A stretch of 64,000 nt of DNA from an uncultured Collinsella sp. (GTDB lineage: Bacteria > Actinomycetota > Coriobacteriia > Coriobacteriales > Coriobacteriaceae). Below are positions 25,483-36,112 of this stretch, in pieces. Each line of letters begins with the position of its first letter. Positions within the stretch are counted from its first letter, which is position 1. A model generated the notes under the pieces. The model was not told the DNA's origin. It did no database searches and saw only the letters and a program-made list of their open reading frames with translations. Location: positions 1 through 64,000 of the forward strand of contig CABUZK010000002.1 in the NCBI GenBank assembly GCA_902496115.1. The letters run 5' to 3'. The position numbers and the translations under genes were made by a program.

Positions 25483-25674
25483 TCCCGCTACCTTGCCTCT
25501 CTTTGGTTTTAGTTACATAAATATCAGAGCCATTCTAGCCCATACGCTTGCGTTTAAACGTCTCGGGCCAGAGTGGCATGCTTTAATCTGCCCCCTACCG
25601 CCATGGCAGGGACTGATATCGATCATATGGCTGCCGAGCACTCGCAAAAGCGAGAAAATGTTCGTCTGCAGCCT

Positions 25675-26529
25675 TTACGCCTTGAGCGTGAGCACCGCAC
25701 CGAAGGCGGTCGGGCCGCAATGGCTCGAGATGACTCCGCCGACCTGAGTCCAGGTAATATCCTTAAAGCCCAAGTCGTGCGCATAGACTTCCATGTCGTC
25801 CCGAAGCTCCTCGGAAAGGCCTACCGAATACGCCAGGCCAATGTGCGAGTAGTCAATCTCGCCCTTCGCAACCATGTGGTCGATAAAGGCGCGGGCGCAC
25901 TTGAGCATAGAGCCGCGGAACTTCTTGGTTGCCACGAACTTACCGCCCGTTACCTCAATGCAGGGCTTAATCTTGAGCAGGTGAGCGCCAAGGAATGCCA
26001 CGTTGGACAGACGACCTCCCGCCTTAAGGAAGGCTAGGTCGGTAGGAACAAAGCCCAGCAGCACACGGTCCATGACGGAATTCGTAAATGCAAAGATCTC
26101 GTCGACGGTGGCATCGGGGTGAGCCTCGATGTATTTGGCGGTCTCGACGACAACGAGCGACTGACCCACCGAGACAAAACGCGTGTCCATGGAGAACACG
26201 TAGTCACGGCCCTTAGCCGCAATCTTGGAGGACTGATGCGAGCAGGTCGTGGCCTCGGAATACGCGAGATGCAAAATGGTCGCGTCAGGCTGCTCAGCGT
26301 GAATGCGGTCGTACACGTGAGCAAAATCCGCAGGCGCACAGCCACTGGTCTTGGGCATTACGCCAAACTCGTTGCAGCGCGAATAAATCTCGAGCGGATC
26401 GATCGAGCCGTCCTCGACGGTCTCGTCACCAATCGTGACATGCATAGGCACGCGCACGATACCGTAGCGTTCGCAGAGCTCCGGCGTCACATCCGACCCA
26501 GACTCAACCACGATTACGTACTTGCCCAT
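25675..26529 (-). CDS. DegV family fatty acid-binding protein
   Basis: About 284 residues. DegV (FakB-type) proteins bind a fatty acid and in Firmicutes hand it to the kinase FakA. Seen here: VVESGSDVTPELCERYG near the N-terminus, the PKTSGCAPADFAHVYD segment, LHLAYSEATTCSHQSSKIAA, the GFVPTDLAFLKAGGRLSN hinge and KIKPCIEVTGGK. The ATG at 26529 was taken; a GTG at 26538 is equally possible because neither has a strong ribosome site. Confidence 0.88.
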   Translation of the reverse strand: MGKYVIVVESGSDVTPELCERYGIVRVPMHVTIGDETVEDGSIDPLEIYSRCNEFGVMPKTSGCAPADFAHVYDRIHAEQPDATILHLAYSEATTCSHQSSKIAAKGRDYVFSMDTRFVSVGQSLVVVETAKYIEAHPDATVDEIFAFTNSVMDRVLLGFVPTDLAFLKAGGRLSNVAFLGAHLLKIKPCIEVTGGKFVATKKFRGSMLKCARAFIDHMVAKGEIDYSHIGLAYSVGLSEELRDDMEVYAHDLGFKDITWTQVGGVISSHCGPTAFGAVLTLKA

Positions 26530-26615
26530 TATTATCACGACCCATCTCTACGTTGGTTTTTCAATACATGACACGCGCCGCCGCACTGTTGCACAACGGC
26601 GTCCAAGCGCCAAAG

Positions 26616-26655
26616 AGACGCCGTCCCTTGCACACAACAAAGGACAGCGTCTCCC
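26616..26655 (-). terminator. Hairpin downstream of scrB
   Basis: On the minus strand AGACGCTGTCC pairs with GGACGGCGTCT and is followed by CTTT. It can terminate the sucrose operon, though it lies 150 bp past the scrB stop codon. Confidence 0.5.
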
Positions 26656-26715
26656 TGGAAAACTCCGTGCTTATCTAAGATATTACACGGCTTATTAAGG
26701 AGTGTTACTTATCCC

Positions 26716-26746
26716 GCAAACGGTAGCTATACGCGATAAACGGTAG
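26716..26746 (-). promoter_or_regulatory. LytTR-like direct repeat, 20-bp spacing
   Basis: On the minus strand CTACCGTTT occurs twice, 20 bp apart (26718-26726 and 26738-26746 as AAACGGTAG). It points toward degV, about 190 bp away. Confidence 0.45.
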
Positions 26747-26805
26747 TTCGCTGCGGCAACTGCGACACATTCCGCCCAGCAAGTCCAATCGTGCTCCACG
26801 CACGG

Positions 26806-28254
26806 TTAATGCGCGAGGCGGTAGAAATTCATCGACGCCGCACCCTTAGCATGAAACCCCATCGCCGAAACCGCCGGCGAATAGGTACGGCTCGTAAGTG
26901 CCGCCTCGCCGTCATTTGCAAAAATCTCGACCATCGTAGTGTCCGAAAGCACGCGCAGGTCGCGAAGCTCACCGAGCTCAATAGACCTCCGGTCGCGCCC
27001 ATAGCCTTCGTCACCCATGTCGAGGGCAAGCATCCCGTCTGCATAGCGCACAAAGACACCCTTGCGGATCTCGAGCTCAACCATCTTGGCGCCCTTACAG
27101 GAAACCACAAGATCAAACAGGCGTCCCGGCTCCTCGACGGTCTCTCCGCCTACAGCACGAACGCAGTCGCCGCGCATCCTCTCAATCTCGTGCGCCGGCT
27201 GCTGGCAGAGCTTGCCGCCGCGCATGCTCAGCTCTCTCGGCACCGTCAACGCGCACTGCCATCCGCGTGCCACCGTCGGGCTTTCTGTCGTCGCATCGGG
27301 GCAACCCGACCATCCGATCATCAAACGCCGACCTGCCGCATCCTCAAAGGACTGCGGGGCATAGAAATCAAAACCGGCATCGACCATCGGAGGCATGCCC
27401 TGGCCGACGATCTTAAAGCTCGGCGCCTCCCAATCGGCCTCGATGGAAAACCACACGCACTGATGCGGATTGCGGTAACGCCAGCCATCGGCGGGCACGC
27501 CCTGCGGACAGCAAACGAGAATAAGCTCGCCATCGAGCTCAAACAGATCAGGACACTCCCACATAAAACCAAACTTCTCGCCTAGCTCAATGCGCGTCGC
27601 ATAGCTCCAGTCCTCTAGATCGCTCGAGGTATAGACAAGCACGCAGCCACGGTCGTCTTTCGTACGAGCGCCGAGAACCATGTAGTAGATACCATCGTGT
27701 TCAAGGATTTTGGGGTCGCGCACGTGCGCACCGATATCGTCGGGGTAATCGATCGGCCCAACAGCTATGCGCTTCTCGCCCAATTCGTCGGGATTCTCGG
27801 CAACCATATGAATCTGGTTTTGCTCACGGCCCGTCAACACGTAGTCGTAATCATCGCGGTCAAAATGCTTGACGTTGCCGGTATAGAAGTAGTGAATCTT
27901 GCCATCACGTACAAAGGCAGAACCAGAATACGCTCCACTCGAATCCAAATCGGAATCGGGGAACAGCACGGGGCCGTGATTCTCGTACGTCACAAAATCC
28001 TTTGTCGTCAGATGGTTCCAAAGCACTGGACCGCCATGCGCAGCATCGAACGGATCGTATTGGTGATAGATGTGATACGTATCACCAATCTGCACCAAAC
28101 CGTTGGGGTCGTTAAGCCAGCCAAGCTCAGGCTCCACATGGAACAGGAGCCTATCGGGGTCGGACGCGATGCGAGCCGCCGTCTCATCCTGTCCGGCTCG
28201 CCACTGCTCATAGTCCGCGCGTGTCACCTTATTTTTTTGATTAAACATCGCCAT
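26806..28254 (-). CDS. scrB: Sucrose-6-phosphate hydrolase, GH32
   Basis: Cleaves sucrose 6-phosphate from the PTS into glucose 6-phosphate and fructose. It has 482 residues: a five-bladed propeller with the nucleophile Asp in GWLNDPNGLV, the RDP motif in HVRDPKILEHDG and the acid/base Glu in WECPDLFELDG, then a C-terminal beta-sandwich. The gene is last in the operon of GH32-like enzyme, PTS EIIBC and scrB, 95 bp behind the transporter. A LacI regulator lies upstream of the operon. Confidence 0.93.
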   Translation of the reverse strand: MAMFNQKNKVTRADYEQWRAGQDETAARIASDPDRLLFHVEPELGWLNDPNGLVQIGDTYHIYHQYDPFDAAHGGPVLWNHLTTKDFVTYENHGPVLFPDSDLDSSGAYSGSAFVRDGKIHYFYTGNVKHFDRDDYDYVLTGREQNQIHMVAENPDELGEKRIAVGPIDYPDDIGAHVRDPKILEHDGIYYMVLGARTKDDRGCVLVYTSSDLEDWSYATRIELGEKFGFMWECPDLFELDGELILVCCPQGVPADGWRYRNPHQCVWFSIEADWEAPSFKIVGQGMPPMVDAGFDFYAPQSFEDAAGRRLMIGWSGCPDATTESPTVARGWQCALTVPRELSMRGGKLCQQPAHEIERMRGDCVRAVGGETVEEPGRLFDLVVSCKGAKMVELEIRKGVFVRYADGMLALDMGDEGYGRDRRSIELGELRDLRVLSDTTMVEIFANDGEAALTSRTYSPAVSAMGFHAKGAASMNFYRLAH

Positions 28255-28349
28255 TGGCCTTCTCGTCTATAGGGAAGGACGCTCGACTCACATGAGCCGA
28301 ACGCCCTTCCTCAAATGGACTTATCCGCACGTTACGCTGAAAGGATCAA

Positions 28350-29801
28350 CTAGAAGCTGACATCGAAGCCAGCGCCAGCGCCCTCTTCATCGGTGGTCGG
28401 AACGCCCTTTGCCTTGTTGTAGGCAAAGATCAAGACGATCGGCACGATAAAGGCGATGAGATTGCCAGCCACATACCACACGAGAGTCTCGGGCGTAACG
28501 ATGAGCAGGCCAAGCACACCGGTCAGACCCTGACCGATAGCGCGCACCTCAAAGAACTTCACGAAGGCACCGCCGCAGCCTGCACCGATGCATGCGCAGA
28601 TGAACGGAATGATCGAATAGCGCATGTTTGCAGCAAAGATAGCGGGCTCGGAGATACCGACCAGCGTCGGGATAAAGGACGACATGCAGATGTTGCGCTC
28701 TTTGGAGTGCTTCTTGTGAATGAGGTACATACCGATGGCGCCGCCGCCCTGAGCGATGATGGAAACCGACCAGATGGCCTGGATGTAGTTGAAGCCGGTC
28801 GTGGCAACGAGGTTGGCCTCGATACCCTGGATGAACTGATGCGTACCGGTAACGACGAGCGGCTGCAGGAACGCGGCGAAGACAAAGGCACCAAAGACAC
28901 CCATCCTGTTGTACAGGATATCGATTACGCCGGCGAGGACGTCACCGATCAGGTTGCCGAGCGGGCCGAACACGGTGAACAGGGCAACGTTAGCAAGAAT
29001 CAGGGTAACGGTCGGGACAAAGACGAACGAAACGACCTCGGGGATGTACTTCTGGGCAATCTTCTCGACCTTGGCCATAAACCAGGCAGTCAGGATTGCA
29101 GGGAACACACCGCCCTGGAAAGCAACCATGGGAATGGATAGCGGACCGAAGTTCCAGTACTCAGCACCCGTCGGGTCCATAACGAACGTGTTGCGGTTCA
29201 TAAGGCTCGGGTGAACCATGACGATACCGACGAGGATGCCCAGGATCGGGTTACCGCCAAAACGCTTGACCGCGCTGTACATAACCAGGACAGGCAGGTA
29301 GTCAAATGTGGTGGCGATAATGGCAAAGAAGCTTGCGAGGTTCTTGAGGAACTCGCTGTGATCGGCGAGGCTGCCCTCCATGCCAAAGAGGCCGTTGGCA
29401 ACGATCAGCGACTTAAGGCCGATGATGATAGCAGCGCCGACGAAGGCGGGAATGATGGGGATAAAGATGTCCGAGAATACCTTGAGGACCGAGAAGAACT
29501 TGCCCTTCTTGTCCGCCTCGGCGCCCTTGACCTCGGAAGCGCTGATCTCCTTAACGCCCGTCAGAGCCATAAACTCATCGTAGACCTTGTTGACGGTACC
29601 GGTACCGAAGATGATCATGAGCTGGCCGCTGTTGTACAGCACGCCCTTGACGCCATCGATGTTCTCGAGCTCGGCCTTGTTGTACTTGCTCGTATCCTTG
29701 AGCACCAGACGCAGACGCGTAACGCAATGCGTGGCGCCCTCGATGTTCTCCAGACCGCCGACGTTATCGACGACTTGCTGAGACACTACTTTGTAGTCCA
29801 T
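28350..29801 (-). CDS. scrA: PTS transporter subunit EIIBC, sucrose type
   Basis: Membrane permease that imports and phosphorylates a disaccharide. About 483 residues: EIIB domain at the N-terminus with phospho-Cys C26 in EGATHCVTRLRLVLKD, then an EIIC domain of about ten helices (IFIPIIPAFVGAAIIIGL, GTHQFIQGIEANLV, TLVGISEPAIFAANM). There is no EIIA domain, so a shared glucose-type EIIA must donate phosphate. Sucrose is inferred from the flanking GH32 genes. The start at MDYKVV follows GGAGAGGA. Confidence 0.9.
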   Translation of the reverse strand: MDYKVVSQQVVDNVGGLENIEGATHCVTRLRLVLKDTSKYNKAELENIDGVKGVLYNSGQLMIIFGTGTVNKVYDEFMALTGVKEISASEVKGAEADKKGKFFSVLKVFSDIFIPIIPAFVGAAIIIGLKSLIVANGLFGMEGSLADHSEFLKNLASFFAIIATTFDYLPVLVMYSAVKRFGGNPILGILVGIVMVHPSLMNRNTFVMDPTGAEYWNFGPLSIPMVAFQGGVFPAILTAWFMAKVEKIAQKYIPEVVSFVFVPTVTLILANVALFTVFGPLGNLIGDVLAGVIDILYNRMGVFGAFVFAAFLQPLVVTGTHQFIQGIEANLVATTGFNYIQAIWSVSIIAQGGGAIGMYLIHKKHSKERNICMSSFIPTLVGISEPAIFAANMRYSIIPFICACIGAGCGGAFVKFFEVRAIGQGLTGVLGLLIVTPETLVWYVAGNLIAFIVPIVLIFAYNKAKGVPTTDEEGAGAGFDVSF

Positions 29802-29825
29802 GTTCCTCTCCATTCCCTTACGAAA

Positions 29826-29843
29826 TCATAAAACGTTTTGATG
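29826..29843. promoter_or_regulatory. LacI-type operator before the PTS gene
   Basis: The palindromic TCATAAAACGTTTTGATG has a central CG like other LacI operators in this cluster. It lies 25 bp before the PTS start, inside the operon. Confidence 0.6.
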
Positions 29844-29846
29844 CCA

Positions 29847-31229
29847 TTACAGAGACGCGATCGTTGCATTTGCGCACTTGAGCGTACCGTCGGTGACCGT
29901 CAGCGCCACACCCTGGCCCTGCTTATTGCAGAAGCGCGCGTTAAGCGCAACATCATCGATAAAGATGGTCGCGATATCGTCGTCAACGACCAGGCGCACA
30001 TGATGAGTGCCCTCGCCCTTAAAGAACAACGGACGCTCGAGGCCCATGTTGTTAACCTGGAACCACGGATACTGGGGGGCCGCCGTAAACTCGAGCTTGC
30101 CCTCGCGCAGGTTGGCGCGGAACTCATAGGCAAGACCGGACTCGGCGTCCTCGGCAAGCTTCACCGAGAAGCCGGCAGCGTTACCGGCGAGCTCGATGTC
30201 GGCGTCAAGCATATAGGTGGAGCCGGCATCCGCGGCGAGCACCTGCTCGACCTTGCCCGACTCGCAGGAAAGTTCAAAGGCCTCGACTGCCTTAGCCTCG
30301 CCAAAGGCGCCAAGCATGCTGTCGGGGAGCTTGGTGCCGAGCGTTCCGTCGGCACGCTGAACGATCTCGAGAGGCATAAAGGTGCCACCCCACAGGTAAG
30401 AGCTGGGGTCGCCGCCCTCGTCACGCGTAGGAACCCAACCAAAGAGAACGCGGCGCTCGCCGTCAAATGCGGTACGTGCGGCATAGTACGCGCGGCCATC
30501 GAAGGAATCGTCCGCAGGAGTGATCCAAGGACCGTTGATAGAGCGAGACATGCGGTAACGGGTCTTGTTGCCATCACTGTACTCGGAGAACACCAGATAC
30601 CACCAGTCGCCCATCTTAAAGAGATCAGGCATCTCGAACATGGTGTACAGGCCCGGATTCCACCAGTCGCCCTGGAACTCCCAGGTATCCAGGTCCTTGG
30701 AGGTGAACTTGACCAGACGACCGGTCATCAGACGCTTGTCCTCGCCCACACGCGTGCCGAGGATGAGCATGTACTCTTCGTTCTCCTCATCCCAAAGCAC
30801 AAAGGGATCGCGCCAGTTGCGGTCATCGTAACCCTCCTGGGGCGGAAGCAGCGTCTCGGCGATGTTCTTCTCCCACTTGACGGCGTCGTCACTCGTTGCG
30901 TGAAGAAGAACCTGTTTCATCAAGCGTGCGCGGACCTTATCGCGATTGCAACCAGTGTAGAGCGCATGGTATTTGTCGCCCACCTTAAACACCGTGCCGG
31001 CATAAACATACTGGTCGACTTCCTCGTCGCCGCCACGCTCAAGGCTCTCGCCAAAGTCCTTGTAGTTGACGAAATCCTTGGTCGTAGCGAGTGCCCAGCC
31101 AAACGGCTCTCCGAAAGGTCCGGGGTTACGCGTGTCACGCTGATGATAGAGATAGAACGTGCCGTCCTCGCCGTACGGCATGATGTCGCCTACCCAAATT
31201 CCCTCAGGCTGGTAATACACCTTGTGCAT
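29847..31229 (-). CDS. GH32-like five-bladed propeller glycosidase
   Basis: About 460 residues. The fold motifs of GH32 are visible but modified: instead of WMNDPNG the first motif reads IWVGDIMPYGEDGTFYLYHQ, RDP is in NWRDPFVLWDEE, and the third acidic residue is in MFEMPDLFKMG. A C-terminal beta-sandwich follows. It probably cuts a fructoside such as a fructo-oligosaccharide, but the specificity is open. It has no signal peptide, so it acts inside the cell. First gene of the operon with the PTS transporter and scrB; the start at MHKVYYQ follows AAAGGAAG. Confidence 0.8.
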   Translation of the reverse strand: MHKVYYQPEGIWVGDIMPYGEDGTFYLYHQRDTRNPGPFGEPFGWALATTKDFVNYKDFGESLERGGDEEVDQYVYAGTVFKVGDKYHALYTGCNRDKVRARLMKQVLLHATSDDAVKWEKNIAETLLPPQEGYDDRNWRDPFVLWDEENEEYMLILGTRVGEDKRLMTGRLVKFTSKDLDTWEFQGDWWNPGLYTMFEMPDLFKMGDWWYLVFSEYSDGNKTRYRMSRSINGPWITPADDSFDGRAYYAARTAFDGERRVLFGWVPTRDEGGDPSSYLWGGTFMPLEIVQRADGTLGTKLPDSMLGAFGEAKAVEAFELSCESGKVEQVLAADAGSTYMLDADIELAGNAAGFSVKLAEDAESGLAYEFRANLREGKLEFTAAPQYPWFQVNNMGLERPLFFKGEGTHHVRLVVDDDIATIFIDDVALNARFCNKQGQGVALTVTDGTLKCANATIASL

Positions 31230-31276
31230 CCGAGACTTCCTTTCCACGACATACTAACTCGGTACAATGGCAAGAT

Positions 31277-31310
31277 ATGTCAATCGTTTTCATATGTCAA
31301 ACGTTTTCAC
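31277..31310. promoter_or_regulatory. Two LacI-type operators before the sucrose operon
   Basis: ATGTCAATCGTTTTCATA and TATGTCAAACGTTTTCAC, with centres 17 bp apart, lie 48-80 bp upstream of the GH32-like gene. They match the operator before the neighbouring LacI gene. Confidence 0.7.
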
Positions 31311-31344
31311 ACCAATACGTCTTTTCGCAGTTCCAGTCGTCGGC

Positions 31345-31373
31345 AAACGGTTGACATATGCCGGTGAACGGTC
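31345..31373 (-). promoter_or_regulatory. LytTR-like direct repeat, 21-bp spacing
   Basis: On the minus strand ACCGTTCAC and ACCGTTTGC are 21 bp apart and oriented toward the GH32-like gene, about 120 bp upstream of its start. Confidence 0.5.
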
Positions 31374-31412
31374 ATCAGAGGCGTTTGAGGAATTCTTTTG
31401 GCACGGGATGAA

Positions 31413-32423
31413 CTACGCGGTTTTGCCCTCAATGAGTTCAACGGGAAGCTTGATATTCGATTCGGGATTATCGCCGTTAATAAGAGCGATGATGGATTGC
31501 GCCGCGAGCTCTCCGATGCGATCGATATCTTGACGTACGGTTGTTAAGTCAGGCATAAACGTCATAGTTCGGCGGGCACCATCCGCGCCCACGACCTTAA
31601 TATCGTCTGGAGCGCTCAAGCCGCGCTGCTTCATCACGTTGAGACAGATGGCCGCCATCGTATCGTCTCCCGCAAAGATGCCGTCAATATCGGGGTTCTC
31701 ATCGAGGATCTTCGCAACGACCGCGCCCTTTTCGTCGTCGGGCTTAACGAACTCAACCTCACGGACAAGCGCGGACAAACCGGCCTGCTCAACAACATCG
31801 AGGTAGGCATCGGTACGCTTATTGGCAGGCATGCGCATGCGGCTATTGCTGCGCAGGCACAGGATACGCCTGCAGCCGTCATCAATCAGACGGCGCGTGG
31901 CGAGCTCGCCAATGCCATAGCTGTCACTTGCAATCTGGACAGAGCCCTCGCCAAGATCGCAGTCGATGCCAACCAGGCTCAAGCCCATCTCGGCATATGC
32001 CTCGGCACCGATATTGAGGGAGTTGACGATGACGCCGTCGACCATATTGCGGCGGAGCATGTCAATATAGGAACGCTCAAGATCGGGTCGATTGGCGCTG
32101 TTGCACAGCAACATCTTAAAGCCGTTTTCCGCTAACGTGCGCTCGACCGCCTGCACAACCTGAGCATGGAACGGGCTGCTCACAAAGGGAACGATCATAC
32201 CGATAAGATTCAGGCGACCGTTGAGCATGGCACGGGCGATATCGTTGGGCGTATAGTTGATGCGCTCCATCGCGGCATGGACCTTATCGCGGGTCTCTTG
32301 GCTAATATAGCCGCGATTATTAAGCACGCGAGATACCGTAGTAGGCGAAACCCCCGCCACCGCTGCAACTTCCTTGATGCCAGGCTTAGCAGAATCCTTA
32401 GAACGAGCGCCCTCGCGAGCCAT
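31413..32423 (-). CDS. scrR: LacI family regulator of the sucrose operon
   Basis: About 336 residues. An N-terminal HTH (KEVAAVAGVSPTTVSRVLNN) and hinge helix (TPNDIARAMLNGRLNLIGMI) are followed by a periplasmic-binding-protein-like effector domain (DGIFAGDDTMAAICLNVMKQ). It is encoded upstream of the GH32-PTS-GH32 operon and in the same direction. An operator of the same pattern lies before its own start, so autoregulation is likely. The ATG at 32423 follows GGGGGAGG. The inducer is probably sucrose, its phosphate or fructose, by context. Confidence 0.88.
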   Translation of the reverse strand: MAREGARSKDSAKPGIKEVAAVAGVSPTTVSRVLNNRGYISQETRDKVHAAMERINYTPNDIARAMLNGRLNLIGMIVPFVSSPFHAQVVQAVERTLAENGFKMLLCNSANRPDLERSYIDMLRRNMVDGVIVNSLNIGAEAYAEMGLSLVGIDCDLGEGSVQIASDSYGIGELATRRLIDDGCRRILCLRSNSRMRMPANKRTDAYLDVVEQAGLSALVREVEFVKPDDEKGAVVAKILDENPDIDGIFAGDDTMAAICLNVMKQRGLSAPDDIKVVGADGARRTMTFMPDLTTVRQDIDRIGELAAQSIIALINGDNPESNIKLPVELIEGKTA

Positions 32424-32442
32424 AGCACCCTCCCCCATCAAC

Positions 32443-32460
32443 ATGTCAAACGTTTACATA
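32443..32460. promoter_or_regulatory. LacI-type operator before the regulator gene
   Basis: ATGTCAAACGTTTACATA, 20 bp before the regulator start, matches the two operators of the sucrose operon. Confidence 0.65.
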
Positions 32461-32546
32461 CGAACAAAGCATACCCCAACAACAGCGGGAAGACGGTAAC
32501 AGCACAAGTAAGTAAACGACTCATCCAAATAATTAGGAGAGTTCCG

Positions 32547-32729
32547 CCTAAAGGGTGACTACACAGGACCCCCGCCGGGCCGCTTTGGGTTACTTTCCAA
32601 AACATTTCCGCAGGACGCAAAGGGCTCCGCCGCGCGAAGCGCGCAGCGGAGCCCTTTGCATGTCCGAGGACGTTTTGGAAAGTAACCCAAAGCGGCCCGG
32701 CGATCCTGCGGGAGTTAAACCCCTTTAGA
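32547..32729 (-). repeat. Family A foldback element, copy A5, after the pfl genes
   Basis: A perfect 29-bp arm pair (32575-32603 with 32672-32700), with CGTCCTCGGAC, an apical stem, and GTCCTGCGGAAA when read with the pfl transcript. Weaker complementarity continues outward to CTAAAGGG at 32549-32556 and the TAA stop region of the glycyl-radical subunit. Confidence 0.8.
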
Positions 32730-32976
32730 ACTTGTCGTGGAAGGTACGCGAAATGACCTCGTCCTGCTGCTCCTTGGTGAGCGTGTGGAAGTTCACGGCG
32801 TAGCCGGAAACGCGGATGGTCAGCTGCGGGTACTTCTCGGGGTGAGCCTGAGCGTCGAGCAGCGTCTCACGGTTGAAGACGTTGATGTTCAGGTGGTGGC
32901 CACCCTTCTCGGCGTAAGCGTCGAGCATGTGGACCAGGTTATCGGCCTGAGTCTCGGAAACTTCAGAAACCTTCAT
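32725..32976 (-). CDS. Glycyl-radical subunit of a split pyruvate formate-lyase
   Basis: An 83-residue protein corresponding to the C-terminal end of classical PFL, with INVFNRETLLDAQAHPEKYP and the radical site G58 in RVSGYAVNF. E. coli PFL has the same segment fused at residues about 680-760. E. coli also has a stand-alone spare domain (GrcA/YfiD), but that exists beside a full-length PFL. Here the upstream gene stops exactly before this region, so the two chains must combine. It has its own AAGGAG site and ATG, 85 bp after the large subunit. PflA would radicalise it. Confidence 0.9.
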   Translation of the reverse strand: MKVSEVSETQADNLVHMLDAYAEKGGHHLNINVFNRETLLDAQAHPEKYPQLTIRVSGYAVNFHTLTKEQQDEVISRTFHDKF

Positions 32977-33061
32977 AATGTGTCTCCTTCGATTAATAGG
33001 CGCCGGCCGAAACCGGCGCACTAATCAGTAATCGTTATTGTTAGTATAGCACTAACAATAG
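32977..33061 (-). other. Intercistronic hairpins between the two PFL genes
   Basis: On the transcript TATTGTTAGT pairs with ACTAACAATA, then GCGCCGG pairs with CCGGCGC, just before the AAGGAG site of the small subunit. They may set the ratio of the two subunits through partial termination or RNA stability (inference). Confidence 0.5.
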
Positions 33062-35113
<2,052 letters not shown>

Positions 35114-35662
35114 TGTGTAACCACGCTCCTAGTTACGTGTAATGCGGCGCTCTCTCACACCGCTGCTTATTGAATTCTTGAATTATCGGCTTGCACTACC
35201 GGCTTCTTCCGTTCTTCACCACACGTTGGTACAGGGAAAAACGTTTGTCCACCTTGGAACTGCAACCCAAAACCCAAGATTTCACCCGTTTGAGAAGGAT
35301 AACATAGCGACCCTCTCCATCTGGGCTGTTATATGTTTCTTTTTTTATATCATAAGGGCGTTTTTTACAAACCCGCAGGAAATGCGAGCGTGAACAACTA
35401 CCGTTCACCGATTTGTTTAGTTTTTTCCTTGCCTTTGTACGACGTTCACTCTAGCTGTTATGCCAGCTTTAGCAGGGTAAAGTGCCTCTGAGTGGGCTTT
35501 AGGACGTGCTCAGAGATCTACCCCTAACTTTGCTGATACCGACGGTGTACGGAGGTCGCCTAAAGGTTGTTTTCTAGGCATGTCCCAAAATCTACCGTAT
35601 AGGGTGCGCGTGCGGGGGTATCATCTTTCACCGAAAATAGTTTCTAGTGTTAGGGGTTTTCG
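35114..35662. promoter_or_regulatory. Long divergent control region between pflB and the MarR operon
   Basis: About 550 bp without a gene. It includes an AT-rich run (35325-35370), a LytTR-like motif TACCGTTCAC (35399-35408) with a second CGACGTTCAC 41 bp on, and a CATGTCCCAAAATCTACCG fragment near 35580. Confidence 0.5.
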
Positions 35663-36112
35663 GTGGAAGATACCGATTTCCGTGAACTTGGGCGTCAGCT
35701 CCTTACCGAGTTCGGCAGCATGCATCAGCGCATTTCGCGCTTTGCGGACAAAGCCCTCGGCGGCGAGATGGCCGTCATGCGCGCCCTCATGCTCGCTGGC
35801 GGTTCGCTCACGCCGAGCGAACTCGCCGATCGCGCCTGGGTCTCGAGCGCCCGCATCGCCAATATCCTACGCGCTCTCGAAGCCAAGGGCTGGGTCGAGC
35901 GCGAGCACTCAAAGACCGACCGTCGTCGCGTACACGTCACGGTGACCGACAAGGGATTCCAGGATCTCGAAATCAAACGACGGGAATTCGAGGAGCGCAC
36001 CGCGGCCTTCCTCGAGCAGCTCGGCGAAACAGATACCCAAGAGATGGTGCGCCTTCTAAGACGTGCCAACGAAATTATCGACCGCAATCAAGAAAGGAGA
36101 GATGCCGAGTGA
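35663..36112 (+). CDS. MarR family regulator
   Basis: A 149-residue winged-helix regulator: RQLLTEFGSMHQRISRFADK at the N-terminus, the recognition region LTPSELADRAWVSSARIANI and the wing ERRHS-like segment SKTDRRRVHVTVTDKG. It starts with GTG. Its TGA stop overlaps the GTG of the exporter gene by 4 bp, so it is the first gene of a three-gene operon and probably represses it. The inducer is likely a toxic compound handled by the exporter. Confidence 0.88.
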   Translation: MEDTDFRELGRQLLTEFGSMHQRISRFADKALGGEMAVMRALMLAGGSLTPSELADRAWVSSARIANILRALEAKGWVEREHSKTDRRRVHVTVTDKGFQDLEIKRREFEERTAAFLEQLGETDTQEMVRLLRRANEIIDRNQERRDAE

